From JAXDMU01 sp963762435 (GTDB taxonomy: Bacteria > Pseudomonadota > Alphaproteobacteria > ATCC43930 > CGMCC-115725): a stretch of DNA of 64,000 bases. The stretch is from contig CAVXLN010000017.1 in the NCBI GenBank assembly GCA_963762435.1, positions 1 to 64,000 on the forward strand, read 5' to 3'. The notes below the pieces were generated by a model. That model saw only the letters and a program-made list of their open reading frames with translations, was not told where the DNA came from and did not search any database. Positions 1-8,245 of the stretch are shown piece by piece; the stretch's first letter is position 1, and every line of letters starts with the position of its first letter. Made by a program: the position numbers and the translations under genes.

Positions 1-206
1 CCACCTACGCCAGAGCACGCTGCTATTTCCGACTGCCATTGCGGACCCGGCCACGAAAACTGGCAAAGGGAGGCAAGCGCCAACTGCGGTCATTAGTCTC
101 CCGCCCGAAACTCGCCGTTCAGCGGGTAGGGCCAACCCGTCATAACGACCCATAGCCGTCATTTGGCAATCTTGAGATGCTCATATCTTGCAACTGACGA
201 GGCTGT
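1..206. other. No gene recognised
   Basis: I find no convincing reading frame, RNA gene or repeat here. The stretch lies beyond the 3' end of the decayed gene that follows. Confidence 0.4.
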
Positions 207-718
207 TCACGAACGCCGACCCGCCTCCTTCATCTCATCTCGATACATCGTGCGGACTTCCACTTCGGGAAGCGCCTCGTATCATTTCCGGAAGTCGGCG
301 GAGTGCCATTGGCGACGCAGCTTCCACTAGCTCTTGATGCCAGGTTGTGAGGCGAAGCTGGTCGCCTGCCGTTCGATCATTTCCCAATGCTCGCGATCTA
401 GCTGACGCGCAACCACTGGGCGCGTGAGGATTCGTAGAAACGGAATATGCTACTCGCCAGAGCGACGAAACGAACCTTCTCGTCCGGGCCCTGCGAGTCG
501 AAATCCGCGAGGGATTCCCGCCAGATGCGGGCCAATTCGCCATTGGTGACGATGCTGGCGTTGATCCCATAGCATAGCGCCGAATGCGCCTGCGATGCGG
601 AGCCGCGCACAGCCCGTAGGGCGTGGTGCAACTGGACGCCGACGAAGACCAGGGATGCCACAACGGCGCCAGCGGAAATGATCTGCGATAGAAACGACAA
701 CTGCTCGAGCGACATCAC
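207..718 (-). pseudogene. Decayed small membrane-anchored hypothetical protein
   Basis: The intact 5' part begins MMSLEQLSFLSQII, has one N-terminal hydrophobic segment, and runs to ELARIWRESLADFDSQGPDE and the start of the helical core. The frame then breaks at about 405-410 through a net loss of one base. Reading continues in another frame as QLDREHWEMIERQATSF, then WKLRRQWHSADF and YEALPEVEVRTMYRDEM. That second frame has two in-frame stops, TAG at 327-329 and TGA at 282-284, both where the family normally has tryptophan. Intact relatives, as I recall the family, are about 150-residue proteins of unknown function. One frameshift and two nonsense changes show real decay rather than a reading error. 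Confidence 0.75.
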
Positions 719-765
719 CCCTCCCGTAAGTTCCTTCTCGATTGGTATAGGCCGCGCCGCGCCAA

Positions 766-2409
766 CTAGGTCCGGGCGCCTTCAAATTCACCGGCAATGA
801 ATCGCTCGCGCAGCAGGAATTTCTGGATCTTGCCGGAGCCGGTGAGCGGCCACTCCGCGATCTCGATCCAATGCGCGGGGGTTTTTTGCGGGGAGATGCG
901 CTCGCGGCAGTGGGTCACGAGCGCCGTCCGATCCAGCCGCGCCCCCGTCGTCGGCCGTAGGAAGGCGACGACGATCTCGCCCCAGCGCTCGTCCGGGGCG
1001 CCGACGACCGCCACCTCGGCGACGTTGGGGTGTTCCAGCAGGACGTTCTCGATTTCGGCAGGGAACAGGTTTTCCCCTCCGCGAATGATCATCTCCTTCA
1101 CCCGGCCGGTGATCCTGAGGCGTCCACGAGCATCCAGGGTCCCGAGGTCGCCGGTGCGCAGCCAGCCCTCGGCATCGATGGCCTTCGACGTGGCCTCGGG
1201 ATCGTCATTGTAGCTGAGCATGACGCCGTAGCCGCGCGCGAAGATCTCCCCGACGGCGCCGGGCGGCTGCACGGCGTTTGTCTGCGGATCACGAATGGAC
1301 ACCTCCGTCTGGGCCAGGGGCTGGCCGACGGTTTCGCAATCGTCGGGGGCGGCGATGCTCAGGAGGCACGAGCTCTCGGTCTGGCCGTAGACAATGTAGA
1401 AGGCGCAACCGAACTCCGTCCGTATCCGCCGGACCAGCTCCGGCGGCACCATGGCGCCGCCCGATCCCATCGTCCGGACGCACGAGAGGTCGCGCGGCTG
1501 CGCGGCCAGGGCTTCCAGCAGGGCAACCAGCATGGTCGGCACGCCGAGCACGAACTCCACACGCTCGGCCTCGACGATATCCAGCATCCGCGCCGGCTCG
1601 AACAGCCGCGCCACGATCAGCCGGCAGCCGAACTGCACGGCGCCCAGCGTCAGCAGCCCACAACCCGCGGTGTGGAAGAGCGGCATGACATTGAGGACCG
1701 CGTCGCCCTTCCGCAGGCCCATCCGCGTCATCGAGAAACGCGCATTGTTGGTGATGCCGCGATGGTGCAGCACCACGCCCTTCGGAAAGCCAGTGGTGCC
1801 GGAGGTGTACTGAATCTGCACCGGATCGCCCGGGCGGACCTCGGGCAGGGAGGTCGCGGCGGCCTCGCCGGCGTAGAGGGCCGCAGGGTCCTCAAGATCG
1901 ACGACCTCGCGCACGGCCCGGGTCTGCGCCGCCACCTGGGCGGCGATCTCGGCCATCGGGTTGCCGCGATGCTCCTTGACGATGAACAGGCCAACGGAGC
2001 CGGACTGCTCCAGGACGTACTGCAACTCGCGCGGTCGGTAAGCTGGATTGGCGGTGACCAGGGTCAGGCCTGCGAACCCGGCGGCGTATTCGAGGATCAC
2101 CCACTCGGGGATGTTCGGCGCCCAGACCGCAATCCGTTCGCCGGGCCGGTAGTGCGACAACAGCGCCCTCGCGAGACGCTCGGCTTCGGCCGCCAACTCG
2201 CCATAGGTCCAGCGCCGCCGGAGCGCCCCGGCGATGTCGGCCTCGACCAACGCCTCAGCGTCGGGCATCGCCTTTGCGCACGCCCGCAAGACGCCGCCAA
2301 CCGTCGTTTCGAGCACGGGATGGTCGTTTTGAGCGGGGAAGTGAGCCTGGTCTAGATGGACCGAATACACGTCGCCTCCTTCACCAGCGTCTAGCGAGAC
2401 TAACATCAC
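766..2409 (-). CDS. AMP-dependent acyl-CoA synthetase/ligase
   Basis: This 547-residue adenylate-forming enzyme activates a carboxylic acid, probably a fatty or aromatic acid, as acyl-AMP and then acyl-CoA. The family motifs occur in order: the phosphate-binding loop YTSGTTGFPKGV (about residues 201-212), YGQTE (about 345), GWLRTGDLG (about 420), the hinge GRVKEMIIRGGENLFPAEIE, and the C-terminal lysine motif GSGKIQKF. Length is normal. It has no signal peptide, so it should be cytosolic. The substrate cannot be read from sequence; the nearest relatives are medium/long-chain fatty-acid or cyclohexanecarboxylate-type ligases. It stands alone, with no beta-oxidation genes beside it. The first Met is followed by a second Met, so the exact start is unsure. 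Confidence 0.9.
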   Translation of the reverse strand: MMLVSLDAGEGGDVYSVHLDQAHFPAQNDHPVLETTVGGVLRACAKAMPDAEALVEADIAGALRRRWTYGELAAEAERLARALLSHYRPGERIAVWAPNIPEWVILEYAAGFAGLTLVTANPAYRPRELQYVLEQSGSVGLFIVKEHRGNPMAEIAAQVAAQTRAVREVVDLEDPAALYAGEAAATSLPEVRPGDPVQIQYTSGTTGFPKGVVLHHRGITNNARFSMTRMGLRKGDAVLNVMPLFHTAGCGLLTLGAVQFGCRLIVARLFEPARMLDIVEAERVEFVLGVPTMLVALLEALAAQPRDLSCVRTMGSGGAMVPPELVRRIRTEFGCAFYIVYGQTESSCLLSIAAPDDCETVGQPLAQTEVSIRDPQTNAVQPPGAVGEIFARGYGVMLSYNDDPEATSKAIDAEGWLRTGDLGTLDARGRLRITGRVKEMIIRGGENLFPAEIENVLLEHPNVAEVAVVGAPDERWGEIVVAFLRPTTGARLDRTALVTHCRERISPQKTPAHWIEIAEWPLTGSGKIQKFLLRERFIAGEFEGART

Positions 2410-2835
2410 GGCCGAGCTTGCAGAGAAATAATTGGCCGCGTTTCAACTTAGCCGGCGTTCGGATCAGCCGGCGTGGGACGAAACGGTCAGGTTCGAATGC
2501 GTCGGACGAAAGCGGACATTCCAAGGTCGCCTAAGATTCAGACCCAGTCATAGCGCTACAGCGTAGGCATATTGCCCATCATTGTCGGTCATGGCCCGCC
2601 ACCTTCTTCTATTTTATCCCGTGTTTTCAATAGGCTAGATTGGAAGGACTCCGATCTGTCCATCATTGAAACCATCATCGAGCGCTTGATTTGGGCGAAC
2701 AACCGCGAATGGTGACCGCTCAGTGTCCTTCACTGATCGGCACCACGGAGTGTCCGGCCCGGACAGATAGGTAACGGAACGTACCTAAGACATGCGTGAC
2801 AACCGCGGGCTGAACGGGTTCTCTGTGCGGGCAGA
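2410..2835. other. Intergenic region without a recognisable gene
   Basis: About 430 bases lie between the 5' end of the acyl-CoA synthetase and the 3' end of the YXWGXW protein. Base composition is lower in GC than the flanks around 2560-2700. I see no coding pattern, RNA gene or clear terminator. Confidence 0.4.
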
Positions 2836-4059
2836 TCAGTGTTCCGGCTTCTTCTCTTCCTCCGCTTTCGCGGGAGGCGCCTTGGCAGCCGGATGCGGAG
2901 CCGCGGCGGGCCGTACGTGGGCTGCCGGGGCAGGCGCAGGGCGCGATGGCGCATGCTGGGCCGGGGGCGGCGCGACGCGGGCGGCGGCGTGATCGGCAGA
3001 GGGAGGACGTACCGAGGCCGGTGGCGCATGCTGGACCGGGCGTGGTGCCGCCGGCGCTCCATGGACCGCTGCGGCATCGACAGGGGGAGGACGTACCGCG
3101 GCCGGTACCGCATGCTGGGCCGGGCGCGGTGCCGGCGGCGCTCCATGGATCGCTGCGGCCGGCTCGACGGGCGGCCTGGCCGGGGCCGGTGCTGCATGCT
3201 GGGTCGGGTGCGGCACGGGTGGTGCCCCCGGGCGGGCCGCGACGGCGTGGTCGGCAGGAGGCGCTCGGACGGCGCCCACCTGTGCAACCCCATTGCGCTC
3301 CGGCGGATGCCCGACGGCGGCGCCCTGTGTCGGAACGACGCCAGGGCCTGAGAATTGCGCCGGACGCGCGGTTGCCGCTATCGCCGGATGGCCGCCATTT
3401 TGTTTGGCCGCGAACGCCGGATCCTTGGCGGCGGCCGCGACATGGCTGCTCTGGTCGGCGGTCACCGCCATGTGCTGTTCATGCTCGGCCACGCCATCGG
3501 CGGCGTTTGGTCGGGTCGTCAGCCCATGCGGGCCACCGGCGAAACTGACCCGCGAATTGTTGAGGACCGTTACGTTGCTTCGATAGGTGTTGGCGATGCG
3601 CGTATCGCCGAAATTGTTGACGGTGCTGTTATAGGCGAAGCTGCCGCCCTGCCACCTGCCGCCCTCGTAGCCGTTGCCGCCGTAGCCGTAGCCATAGTCG
3701 ACGCCGCCATAATAGCCGACATGCTCGCCCCAATAGCCGTCATGGAAGAGATAGGCGCCGTCGGCCCAGCCCCAATATGGGGGCGTCCACAGCACGTTGA
3801 CCGCGGGCGGCCGCACCCAGGTGCCGGGCACCCAGAAATAGCCGGCCCCGTTGTCATAGGCCCAATAGCCGGGGGTCCAGAGATACCCGGTCTCCGGGAT
3901 GGGCGGCTGCTCATAGACCGGCAGCGCCGGCGGCTCGATCTGGACCGAGATCACGATCTGGGCCATCCCCGGCACCGGGGCCAGCATGGCGAGCGGGCTC
4001 GCAAGCATCGTCGTAACCAGCAGGAAACTCTTGAGATCGAGATATTTGGACACGGTCAT
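2836..4059 (-). CDS. Secreted YXWGXW-repeat protein with Pro/Ala-rich repeat tail
   Basis: The 407-residue product starts with a signal peptide (MTVSKYLDLKSF, a hydrophobic core, then GMAQ at about 31-34). The next 100 residues hold aromatic repeats of the YXWGXW type: GYLWTPGYWAYDNG, GYFWVPGTWVRPP, VLWTPPYWGWADG and LFHDGYWGEHVGYYGG. A Gly/Tyr-rich stretch follows, and then a long disordered tail rich in Pro, Ala, His and Arg, ending in KAEEEKKPEH. The tail carries about three copies of a 28-residue unit containing HGAPPAPRPAQHA and VRPPP. YXWGXW proteins are exported and of unknown function. Periplasmic or envelope location is inferred. No operon partner is visible. Confidence 0.8.
   Translation of the reverse strand: MTVSKYLDLKSFLLVTTMLASPLAMLAPVPGMAQIVISVQIEPPALPVYEQPPIPETGYLWTPGYWAYDNGAGYFWVPGTWVRPPAVNVLWTPPYWGWADGAYLFHDGYWGEHVGYYGGVDYGYGYGGNGYEGGRWQGGSFAYNSTVNNFGDTRIANTYRSNVTVLNNSRVSFAGGPHGLTTRPNAADGVAEHEQHMAVTADQSSHVAAAAKDPAFAAKQNGGHPAIAATARPAQFSGPGVVPTQGAAVGHPPERNGVAQVGAVRAPPADHAVAARPGAPPVPHPTQHAAPAPARPPVEPAAAIHGAPPAPRPAQHAVPAAVRPPPVDAAAVHGAPAAPRPVQHAPPASVRPPSADHAAARVAPPPAQHAPSRPAPAPAAHVRPAAAPHPAAKAPPAKAEEEKKPEH
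2980..3260 (-). repeat. About 84-bp in-frame tandem repeat inside the YXWGXW gene
   Basis: About three imperfect copies encode the 28-residue unit built on HGAPxAPRPxQHAxPA and VRPP. Because the unit is a multiple of three, copy-number change would keep the frame. Confidence 0.6.
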
Positions 4060-4606
4060 GTCAGCCTCGCTCGGACACAGGTGGTGGGGGTAGTGCTCGG
4101 CCGGACTGACCGACTTCTAAAGCCCGATGCGGTACGCTCTCCAGGCGGGCTATCAACGGCACCCTTGGCGCCCGCCGCCTTGCCGGATCTGTCGAAGAGC
4201 TCGAGGAACGGCGTGACGAGATCGATCGCATCGGAAAGACGACGGTCGAGTTCTGTTCCGCCCCGATCTCGGTCAGCGTCTGCAGGAAGAAAATCTTGAG
4301 GACGAACGACCGCAACAAAGCACTCGAGCCGATTGAGCCGAGCATGCTTCCAACCAGCCAGTAGGGCCGCAACAATTTCACTGAAGATGCTAGAGTCGAG
4401 AATATCCGCCGACTCTGCTACTTCCGCCAGGCTCGGAAACTACCTATCGCTTCTTTGCTGATCTGCCGGCCAGTCGAACCGACTCTAGATCGCGAATAGG
4501 AGGCCTGAGATCGAGGCCAGCGGAGGAACGGCGATACGCTGAAAGATCGAGGGAAGCGGTTCTCCCCGTCGGCAAGGTCGAATGATCATCAATTCATCTG
4601 ACGCGC
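4060..4606. other. Intergenic region without a supported gene
   Basis: About 550 bases upstream of the YXWGXW gene and downstream of the next minus-strand gene. Short open frames exist on both strands, but none shows a family pattern or a ribosome-binding site. One plus-strand frame around 4185-4380 encodes a charged, helix-like stretch (SVEELEERRDEIDRI) and could be a remnant. Promoter elements for the YXWGXW gene should lie near 4060-4150; I cannot pick a clear pair. Confidence 0.35.
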
Positions 4607-5086
4607 CTACGGCTTCTGCGGGATGACCGTGCCAGACGCCGCGGCAGGAACCATACCCAGGTGCGGCGCCCGCAAGCTCGCCAGGGCCCATTGGGCAACC
4701 AACAGGCCGACCACCACGAGCAGATTGACCAGGATCAAATTGCGCGACGGGCCGGGAGCTGGCATCGAATCGCGATGCGGCAACTTCTCACGCACTGCGA
4801 CCGAGGAAGTGTCGCCACGAGGCAGCAGCTTGATCAGGCGCTTGGCAATTGCGGCCGGCGCCAGCCGCGCCTCGGGGAGTGCTGCAATCAACGACGTCAA
4901 TCTTTGATTTGCAGCTTCCCTGGGCATCCGCGCCAACTCGGCGGCCTCCTGCCAGGGATCGACATCCAACCGCGCCAGCGCTGAAACGACGCTGAGCGGC
5001 GCGCCTATTGCTTCCTCGTCGATTGGCGCGAACAGAAAGCTGTCGAACTCGGGTCCGAGCAGGGGTCTCATCGCGGTATGGGTCAT
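4607..5086 (-). CDS. Conserved hypothetical protein with one C-terminal membrane segment
   Basis: This 159-residue protein has a conserved N-terminal part (RPLLGPEFDSFLFAPI, then LSVVSALARLDVDPWQEAAE). A helical region follows (residues 50-90, LTSLIAALPEA), then a short polar linker and a single hydrophobic segment at about 116-136 (NLILVNLLVVVGLLVAQWAL). I recognise the pattern from other alphaproteobacterial hypothetical proteins but know no function. The topology suggests a membrane-anchored protein with a cytosolic N-terminal domain. It stands alone; the gene downstream on the same strand is over 500 bases away. Confidence 0.7.
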   Translation of the reverse strand: MTHTAMRPLLGPEFDSFLFAPIDEEAIGAPLSVVSALARLDVDPWQEAAELARMPREAANQRLTSLIAALPEARLAPAAIAKRLIKLLPRGDTSSVAVREKLPHRDSMPAPGPSRNLILVNLLVVVGLLVAQWALASLRAPHLGMVPAAASGTVIPQKP

Positions 5087-5368
5087 TTTGGCCGCTGAGT
5101 TTTCTTCGCCGGCGCCGACTTTGGCGACCGACCAAGCGGTGGTGGAATTGCCGTGGGATTCCGGTGAGATCTACCACGCCGCCATGTCGCCGATCAGGAT
5201 CGGAAATTACTCAGATTTCAGTCCTGGCGGCCATGCGCGCGATGAGGCCTGCGTATCCCGAGGGCGCGCGCTATGTCTGCCGGCTGCATTGACCCGCACT
5301 CCGGATGCAAGCCGGAACTAAGTCGCCCGGCGACCGGTTACGAGCGAGCCTTTTTTGAAGGGACCGCC

Positions 5369-5737
5369 ATGTACCGATCATACCCGCCTTCTACGACCCG
5401 GCCTGCACGGGCCGCTCTGCTGGCACTCGTCATGGCGTCCGCGTGCGCGGTCAATGTGGGAGCCCTCGCGGCCGACCCGAGCCCGACCACAGTGGCGCCG
5501 CCAAATCTTGCGGCGGACACGAACAGCGAGGGCACGCGGGGCATGAATGAAGCCCAGGAAAACATTGGCACTGGCGGCAACCCCAATATACCGCCGGCAC
5601 CATCGCCGGGCTCGGGCCCGGCGATGGTGAACCCGGTCCCAAGCATTCCCGGCCAGCAGCTTCCCCCGATCGGAGCGCCGGGGCAGGTTATTCCGCCGCC
5701 GCCGCCACCTCCGCCCACGACGGCACCGCCGCGGTAG
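5369..5737 (+). CDS. Small secreted proline-rich protein
   Basis: The 122-residue product starts at ATG 5369, chosen because GAAGGGA sits just upstream and a signal peptide follows (a hydrophobic stretch ALLALVMASACAVNVGALAA, cleavage probably after ALA at about residue 35). The open frame extends 32 codons further upstream, but that part has no signal-like character. The mature part is short, polar and Pro-rich, with NPVPSIPGQQLPPIG and a run of eight prolines before the C-terminus. It has no recognised domain. A periplasmic or surface location is inferred; function is unknown. Confidence 0.6.
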   Translation: MYRSYPPSTTRPARAALLALVMASACAVNVGALAADPSPTTVAPPNLAADTNSEGTRGMNEAQENIGTGGNPNIPPAPSPGSGPAMVNPVPSIPGQQLPPIGAPGQVIPPPPPPPPTTAPPR

Positions 5738-5809
5738 CTTGAGCGAGGGTGGCATGGGATTTCTGTTCGTGTTCCGCGGCCGCCGCGGACGGTTCTCCCG
5801 CGTTGACCA

Positions 5810-5839
5810 ATGACATTATAATGTAGTAACGTTTATACA
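5810..5839 (+). promoter_or_regulatory. Candidate promoter with palindromic operator for the toxin-antitoxin pair
   Basis: A sigma70-like pair ATGACA (5810-5815) and TATACA (5834-5839) is spaced by 18 bases. A perfect 12-bp palindrome ACATTATAATGT (5813-5824) overlaps the -35 side of the spacer. The AT-rich patch stands out from its GC-rich surroundings. Phd-type antitoxins typically bind palindromes at their own promoter, so autoregulation is likely but inferred. Confidence 0.55.
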
Positions 5840-5850
5840 TTGTCGATCCA

Positions 5851-6129
5851 GTGTTACCGTTCGGAGTGCCGGCCATCACCATCACCACCCTCTCCAGCCG
5901 AGAGTTCAACCAGGACACTAGCCGGGCCAAGAAGGCGGCGGCAGAGGGACCGGTCTTCATCACGGACCGAGGCAAGCCCGCTCATGTCCTGCTCACCATT
6001 GAGGAATATCGGCGCATTGCCGGCGGGCATCGAAAGATCGCGGACGCACTGGCCATGCCCGGTGTCGCCGATATCGAGTTCGAACCGCTGGGCGTCACCA
6101 TCGGCATTCGTCCAGCCGATCTCTCCTGA
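5851..6129 (+). CDS. Phd/YefM-type antitoxin
   Basis: This 92-residue protein matches the Phd/YefM fold. An N-terminal DNA-binding part (ITTLSSREFNQDTSRAKKAA, then GPVFITDRGKPAHVLLTIEEY) has the typical spacing of the beta strands and the helix after LTIEEYRRI. A C-terminal tail should neutralise the toxin. The start is either GTG 5851 or GTG 5866; neither has a good ribosome-binding site, and the inferred transcript start lies only a few bases upstream, so translation may be nearly leaderless. It overlaps the PIN-domain gene by one base (TGATG), indicating translational coupling. It should repress its own operon through the palindrome at 5813-5824. Confidence 0.85.
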   Translation: MLPFGVPAITITTLSSREFNQDTSRAKKAAAEGPVFITDRGKPAHVLLTIEEYRRIAGGHRKIADALAMPGVADIEFEPLGVTIGIRPADLS

Positions 6130-6554
6130 TGTTTGTCCTCGACACCAATGTCATTTCGGAGCTGCGCAAGATCAATGCGGGGAAAGCCGACCATCGCGTG
6201 GCGCTTTGGGCCGACGAGGTGGAGGCAGGGAGCCTGCATATCTCGGCGATCACCGTTCTGGAGCTGGAACTCGGCATTCTGAAGATCGAGCGCCGGGACC
6301 CGGCACAGGGCGCCATGCTCCGCGCATGGCTTGAGACGCGTGTCCTGCCCGAATTCGACGGGCGGATCTTTCCCGTCGATACCGTGGTTGCTCGCCGCTG
6401 CGCGCGCCTGCACGTCCCTGACCCTCGGGCCGAACGCGACGCCTTGATTGCCGCCACGGCGCTGGTCCATGGCATGATCGTCGTGACCCGGAACACCGCC
6501 GATTTCGCCGCGACCGGGGTTCCGCTACTGAACCCTTGGGAGGGCGCCGCCTGA
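6129..6554 (+). CDS. PIN-domain ribonuclease toxin (VapC/FitB type)
   Basis: The 141-residue toxin has the PIN nuclease signature: FVLDTNVISELRK with Asp5, the acidic residue in TVLELELG (Glu45), Asp104 in AERDALIAATA, and the terminal TRNTADF with Asn122 and Asp125. These acidic residues bind the metal for RNA cleavage. It shares one base with the antitoxin stop codon. Pairing a PIN toxin with a Phd-type antitoxin is common in this subfamily. All catalytic positions are present, so it should be active. Confidence 0.9.
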   Translation: MFVLDTNVISELRKINAGKADHRVALWADEVEAGSLHISAITVLELELGILKIERRDPAQGAMLRAWLETRVLPEFDGRIFPVDTVVARRCARLHVPDPRAERDALIAATALVHGMIVVTRNTADFAATGVPLLNPWEGAA

Positions 6555-6594
6555 CGGGCTGGACCGGCTATGAAGCAAATATATCTTTCAATCG

Positions 6595-6931
6595 ATGGAT
6601 TGGCCGCTTTCAGTGATCGATGACCTCGCACAGGTGGAGCGACTGCTGGCAAAGCTCAACGCTTCATTGCCGCTTGCCGCGACCCCAACACCGAGCCTGG
6701 CGGCGACGATCCGCGCACAATGGTCCGGCGCGGAGCTGCCACGTTGGTGCAACGTCGTCTGGGTCAGCTATAGCGGTGACGAAGGCGGCTTTCGTTTCGA
6801 TCACACACCTGTTGTTTGATCCGAAGGCGCCGCCGGCGCGTGAGATCGCGGCCTATCAGAAGCATCGCATCAAGCGGTTGCGCCGCGCAGGCGAATCCGC
6901 GATTCCCGGCATCGAGCGTTCCGGACCATAA
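6595..6931 (+). pseudogene. Small hypothetical protein split by one extra base
   Basis: The first frame reads MDWPLSVIDDLAQVERLLAK and continues to PRWCNVVWVSYSGDEGGF, then hits a stop at about 6817. Skipping one base near 6793 (the C after TTT) joins it to VSITHLLFDPKAPPAREIAA and YQKHRIKRLRRAG. The repaired product is 111 residues and resembles, as I recall it, a small alphaproteobacterial family of unknown function that ends in a basic YQKHRxKRLRR segment. The +1 error is of the same kind as those in the regulator, fliI and gspE farther along. The alternative is a true short 74-residue product. Confidence 0.55.
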
Positions 6932-6969
6932 AAAGCCGCCAGGAACACCGAAAATCCATGTTTCCGTGC

Positions 6970-8091
6970 TTAACCGAGCGCCCCGAGCCGGTCTATGAAG
7001 CGCGCCTTGCGGGCATGGCGGGCACGGATCGCGCCTAGTCGCCGGTAGAATTCCTCGGACGAGCCGGCTTCCTCGGCGATTGTCCTGAGATCCTCCAGAA
7101 GGCCGGCTGCCCGGTCGTAGCCGGCGGCGTTGCGGCGGTCTATCTCGATGTCGATCTCTCGCCAGATGTCGTCGCCGCGACGCTTGACGGCGTTCAGCCG
7201 TACGCGGCGAACCCGCTCTGCCTCTTCCGCGCGTCGCCGGGCCTCGACATCCTGTCTCGCCTTTTCCTTCTGCTCGCGGGCAAGCTGAATCTCTTCGGCG
7301 CGTGACAGCAGCTCAGCGACTGTTCGTCCGGCGCGCGGTATTGGGGGCGCCAAAGTCTGGCGCACGATCGCCCTCAATGCCGATGCTACATGCGCGTCGC
7401 CGTCGAACAGGCGTGTCAGCAGGGAGATCTTGGTCTCCTCGGTCAAGTCCGCGATGACCGAGTGGCAAGCCTCCGAATCAGTCGCCATGACCGGGGCGGA
7501 GGGCATGTCGGCAGCTGCTGCGAGCAGGTCGGAATCGATCTGAAAGAATGTCGCGAAAGCCTCCAGCGCGCCCGTGAGGGGGCCGATGCCAGGCAAGGGC
7601 TCGACCTCTCCCGGCTTGAGCGCACCGTCTTGCACCGCTGTCAACCAGAGCAGATAGAAAAGCCTCAGATCGCCTGCGATAACGTCGCTTCGCAACGGCG
7701 CCACGGCGGCAAGCCAGCCTGAACCGTCGTCCCAATCCTCAGCCTCGATCTCCTCGCCGGCGATATCGACGATCAGGTTCCCGCCCGCTATCCGCTGGCC
7801 GACCCAATCCACATTTCGGAGGAAGGGTTGAAGGGTGCCGCGGTCGAGCAGCTTGACCGGCCACCTGATCATCAGCCTGCGCGAGCCCCAGTTCGTGACG
7901 TGCAGATGCAGGTCGAACCACTGCTCCATGAGCTTGGCCGGATCGCCCCTGAAGTCGCCCCATTCATAGGTGTTGACGAAGCTTGTCGACGTAATGCGCG
8001 CCCGCGTGGACAGGCTTCGTAACGCCTGGCGGTCATCTTGATTCAGAGGGCGGTCGATGGCCTGGAATTCGTAATATTGGTACTCGCTCAT
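6970..8091 (-). CDS. Conserved hypothetical protein (MSEYQYYEFQAIDRPL family)
   Basis: The 373-residue cytosolic protein begins with the conserved stretch YQYYEFQAIDRPL, then STRARITSTSFVNTYEWGDF and LMEQWFDLHLHVTNWGSRRL. The middle is a helical domain with DLRLFYLLWLTAVQDG. A charged coiled-coil region at about residues 262-300 (REQKEKARQDVEARRRAEEA) and a helical end follow. I know the N-terminal pattern from bacterial genes often found near SWIM zinc-finger genes, but none is adjacent here. There is no catalytic motif, signal peptide or membrane segment. Function unknown; a structural or adaptor role is a guess. Confidence 0.75.
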   Translation of the reverse strand: MSEYQYYEFQAIDRPLNQDDRQALRSLSTRARITSTSFVNTYEWGDFRGDPAKLMEQWFDLHLHVTNWGSRRLMIRWPVKLLDRGTLQPFLRNVDWVGQRIAGGNLIVDIAGEEIEAEDWDDGSGWLAAVAPLRSDVIAGDLRLFYLLWLTAVQDGALKPGEVEPLPGIGPLTGALEAFATFFQIDSDLLAAAADMPSAPVMATDSEACHSVIADLTEETKISLLTRLFDGDAHVASALRAIVRQTLAPPIPRAGRTVAELLSRAEEIQLAREQKEKARQDVEARRRAEEAERVRRVRLNAVKRRGDDIWREIDIEIDRRNAAGYDRAAGLLEDLRTIAEEAGSSEEFYRRLGAIRARHARKARFIDRLGALG

Positions 8092-8245
8092 TGCCGATGG
8101 CGGCCTTTTCCCGTTAGAGCCGGATCGGATTGAGGCATGCCATCGGCATCCAGAAAGTCAAGCGCTTGAGGCAGTGTTCGACAGCCGATTTGTCGCTGCC
8201 GAACCCCATTCGCACCCGTGCCGCGCCGGGACCGCTCCCTGTCGA

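Noticed and set aside
2980..3260. CRISPR-like or intergenic tandem repeat
   Set aside because: The repeats are in frame, without regular unique spacers, and encode the Pro/Ala/His-rich tail of a secreted protein.
4061..4381. 106-codon minus-strand open frame upstream of the YXWGXW gene
   Set aside because: No ribosome-binding site, no family pattern, Ser/Arg-rich composition; probably spurious.
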